A DNA stretch of 64,000 nt from Nostoc sp. UHCC 0870 (GTDB lineage: Bacteria > Cyanobacteriota > Cyanobacteriia > Cyanobacteriales > Nostocaceae), in assembly GCF_022063185.1 (NCBI RefSeq), contig NZ_CP091913.1:4751141-4815140 (forward strand), written 5' to 3'. How positions within the stretch are numbered: the stretch's first letter is position 1; the number at the start of each line of letters is the position of its first letter. Shown here one piece after another: positions 63,124 to 64,000 of the stretch. The notes under the pieces are model-generated. The model was not told the origin of the DNA. It did no database searches and worked only from the letters and a program-made list of their open reading frames with translations. Both the position numbers and the translations under genes were made by a program.

Positions 63124-64000
63124 TTACAATTGCCAGCCCAATGTAAATTTCACAGTACGGGGTGCGCCAGGAGAAACGCGCAAAATGCCACTAGCTGCTT
63201 CAAAATACTCATTATCAAACAAGTTCTGTAAATTTAAAGCAGCACGGAAATTATTTCGGCGATAAAACAAGGCAGCATCAGTCCGTAAATAACCCGGCAG
63301 ACTAAAGCTATTATTTAAATTTCCCTCTCTTTCTCCTACATAAAAGAGTCCTAAACCAAATCCTAAACCTTGGAGATTCCCTTTTTGAAGTTCGTAGGTA
63401 CTCCACAAACTAATCGCGTGTTCTGGCACGTTACTAAGGCGGTTTCCGACTGGAAGATCATTGTCTTCAGTAATTTGTGCATCGGTGTAAGCGTAGCCAC
63501 CAATTATTTTCCATCCTGGTGCAATTTCACCTGTGATATCTACTTCAAAACCACGACTTCTTTGTTCCCCTGTCTGGATAGAAGTATTTCCGCTTGGATC
63601 CCTGAGATCAGTAGTGAGAACGTTTGAGCGGGTGAGTTGGTATAAAGCTAGACTTGAAGAAAGATTTTTTGTCCAATCTACTTTTACCCCCACTTCATAT
63701 TGAGTTCCCTTTTCTGGTTCAAAAAGTCTGTTATCGAAATTTGTCCCAGTGACTTGTTCAAAGGAACGGCTATAATTAGCGTATAAAGAAACGGCTTGAC
63801 TCGGTTGATAGACAATACCAATTCGTGGGCTAAATGCTTCATCCTGCTGAAAAGATGTGGTTTCGCCTTGAGCATCTTCTATTTTTTGGCTGACAATATC
63901 AAATCTTCCACCTAGAACTAACTTCAAGTTTTCTGAAAAGGAAATTTGGTTTTGTAAATAAATGCCTAAACCATTAGAAATGAAAGGTTCATCTTCAAAT
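63124..64000 (-). CDS. TonB-dependent siderophore receptor, C-terminal part (runs off the window)
   Basis: The frame is open from the right edge (first full codon at 63999) and encodes the last 290 or so residues of a receptor barrel: IYLQNQISFSENLKLVLGGR, AFSPRIGIVYQPSQAVSLYA, RSRGFEVDITGEIAPGWKII, GLFYVGEREGNLNNSFSLPG, ending VKFTLGWQL. The signal, AMIN, plug and early barrel lie outside the window. The ending GWQL lacks the usual final Phe, having Leu instead. SBP, fhuF and MFS genes follow on the same strand, a complete uptake operon. Confidence 0.92.
   Translation of the reverse strand, partial: FEDEPFISNGLGIYLQNQISFSENLKLVLGGRFDIVSQKIEDAQGETTSFQQDEAFSPRIGIVYQPSQAVSLYANYSRSFEQVTGTNFDNRLFEPEKGTQYEVGVKVDWTKNLSSSLALYQLTRSNVLTTDLRDPSGNTSIQTGEQRSRGFEVDITGEIAPGWKIIGGYAYTDAQITEDNDLPVGNRLSNVPEHAISLWSTYELQKGNLQGLGFGLGLFYVGEREGNLNNSFSLPGYLRTDAALFYRRNNFRAALNLQNLFDNEYFEAASGILRVSPGAPRTVKFTLGWQL

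Noticed and set aside
3132..64000. A mobile genomic island such as an ICE or prophage
   Set aside because: No integrase, relaxase, phage gene or tRNA attachment site is visible; only two insertion sequences and relics. The boundaries cannot be seen in this window.
1..64000. CRISPR arrays or diversity-generating repeats
   Set aside because: The regularly spaced repeats are only paired operators (two units each), short heptamer runs or palindromes; no repeat-spacer series or reverse transcriptase is present.

Overview
The DNA looks like the chromosome (or a large plasmid) of a filamentous, heterocystous cyanobacterium of the Nostoc/Anabaena/Calothrix type. The HIP1 octamer GCGATCGC is frequent, coding DNA is AT-rich, short palindromic and heptanucleotide repeats lie between genes, and the TonB-dependent receptors carry an N-terminal AMIN domain. 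I see no rRNA, tRNA, CRISPR array, prophage or siderophore-synthesis gene.

Almost the whole window is an amplified iron-siderophore uptake island. The recurring unit, in transcription order, is: AraC/PchR-type regulator, a paired direct-repeat operator at its 3' end, an AMIN-TonB-dependent receptor, a FecB-type binding protein (SBP), then an exporter (ABC or MFS). Layout: 1-2913 a left flank (SBP-like protein without signal, class I aldolase, small unknown); 3132-8215 cassette A (+); 8460-13145 cassette B (-); 13655-20538 cassette C (-), broken by an insertion sequence; 20620-24657 cassette D (-), with receptor and SBP fused by deletion; 24734-29755 cassette E (-); 29990-31430 relics plus a PIN toxin-antitoxin pair; 31509-36186 cassette F (-), receptor fused to an MFS remnant; 36328-41598 cassette G (-), with a DUF1636 protein and a regulator carrying a nonsense codon; 42073-45132 (+) the only inner-membrane importer (two FecCD permeases and an ATPase); 45209-47337 a PepSY membrane protein split by an IS982 element; 47702-50692 a methyltransferase-like gene with an in-frame stop, an orphan AraC gene and an Rpn-type nuclease; 50785-54263 cassette H (-), with decayed SBP and AraC genes, bracketed by direct repeats; 54886-59747 (+) a different receptor, a sucrase/ferredoxin-like protein and an SBP; 59803-64000 (-) receptor, SBP, FhuF (split by a one-base frameshift) and an MFS exporter.

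My inference of how it works: many receptors with divergent barrels but the same TonB box and AMIN domain capture different (mostly foreign) ferric siderophores. Each cognate SBP hands its ligand to the shared FecCD/ATPase importer, iron is released by reductase candidates (FhuF, PepSY, Suc_Fer-like, DUF1636), and the siderophore may leave through an ABC or MFS exporter. Each receptor is probably switched by its own AraC protein through a cassette-specific pair of about 16-bp repeats spaced 19-22 bp; several AraC genes also have Fur-like sites.

The most unusual aspects are this covariation of regulator and operator, and the clear record of birth and death among cassettes: deletion chimeras (receptor::SBP, receptor::MFS, AraC::receptor, SBP::exporter), a gene-conversion tract ending at a HIP1 site, and small repeats inserted inside coding sequences.
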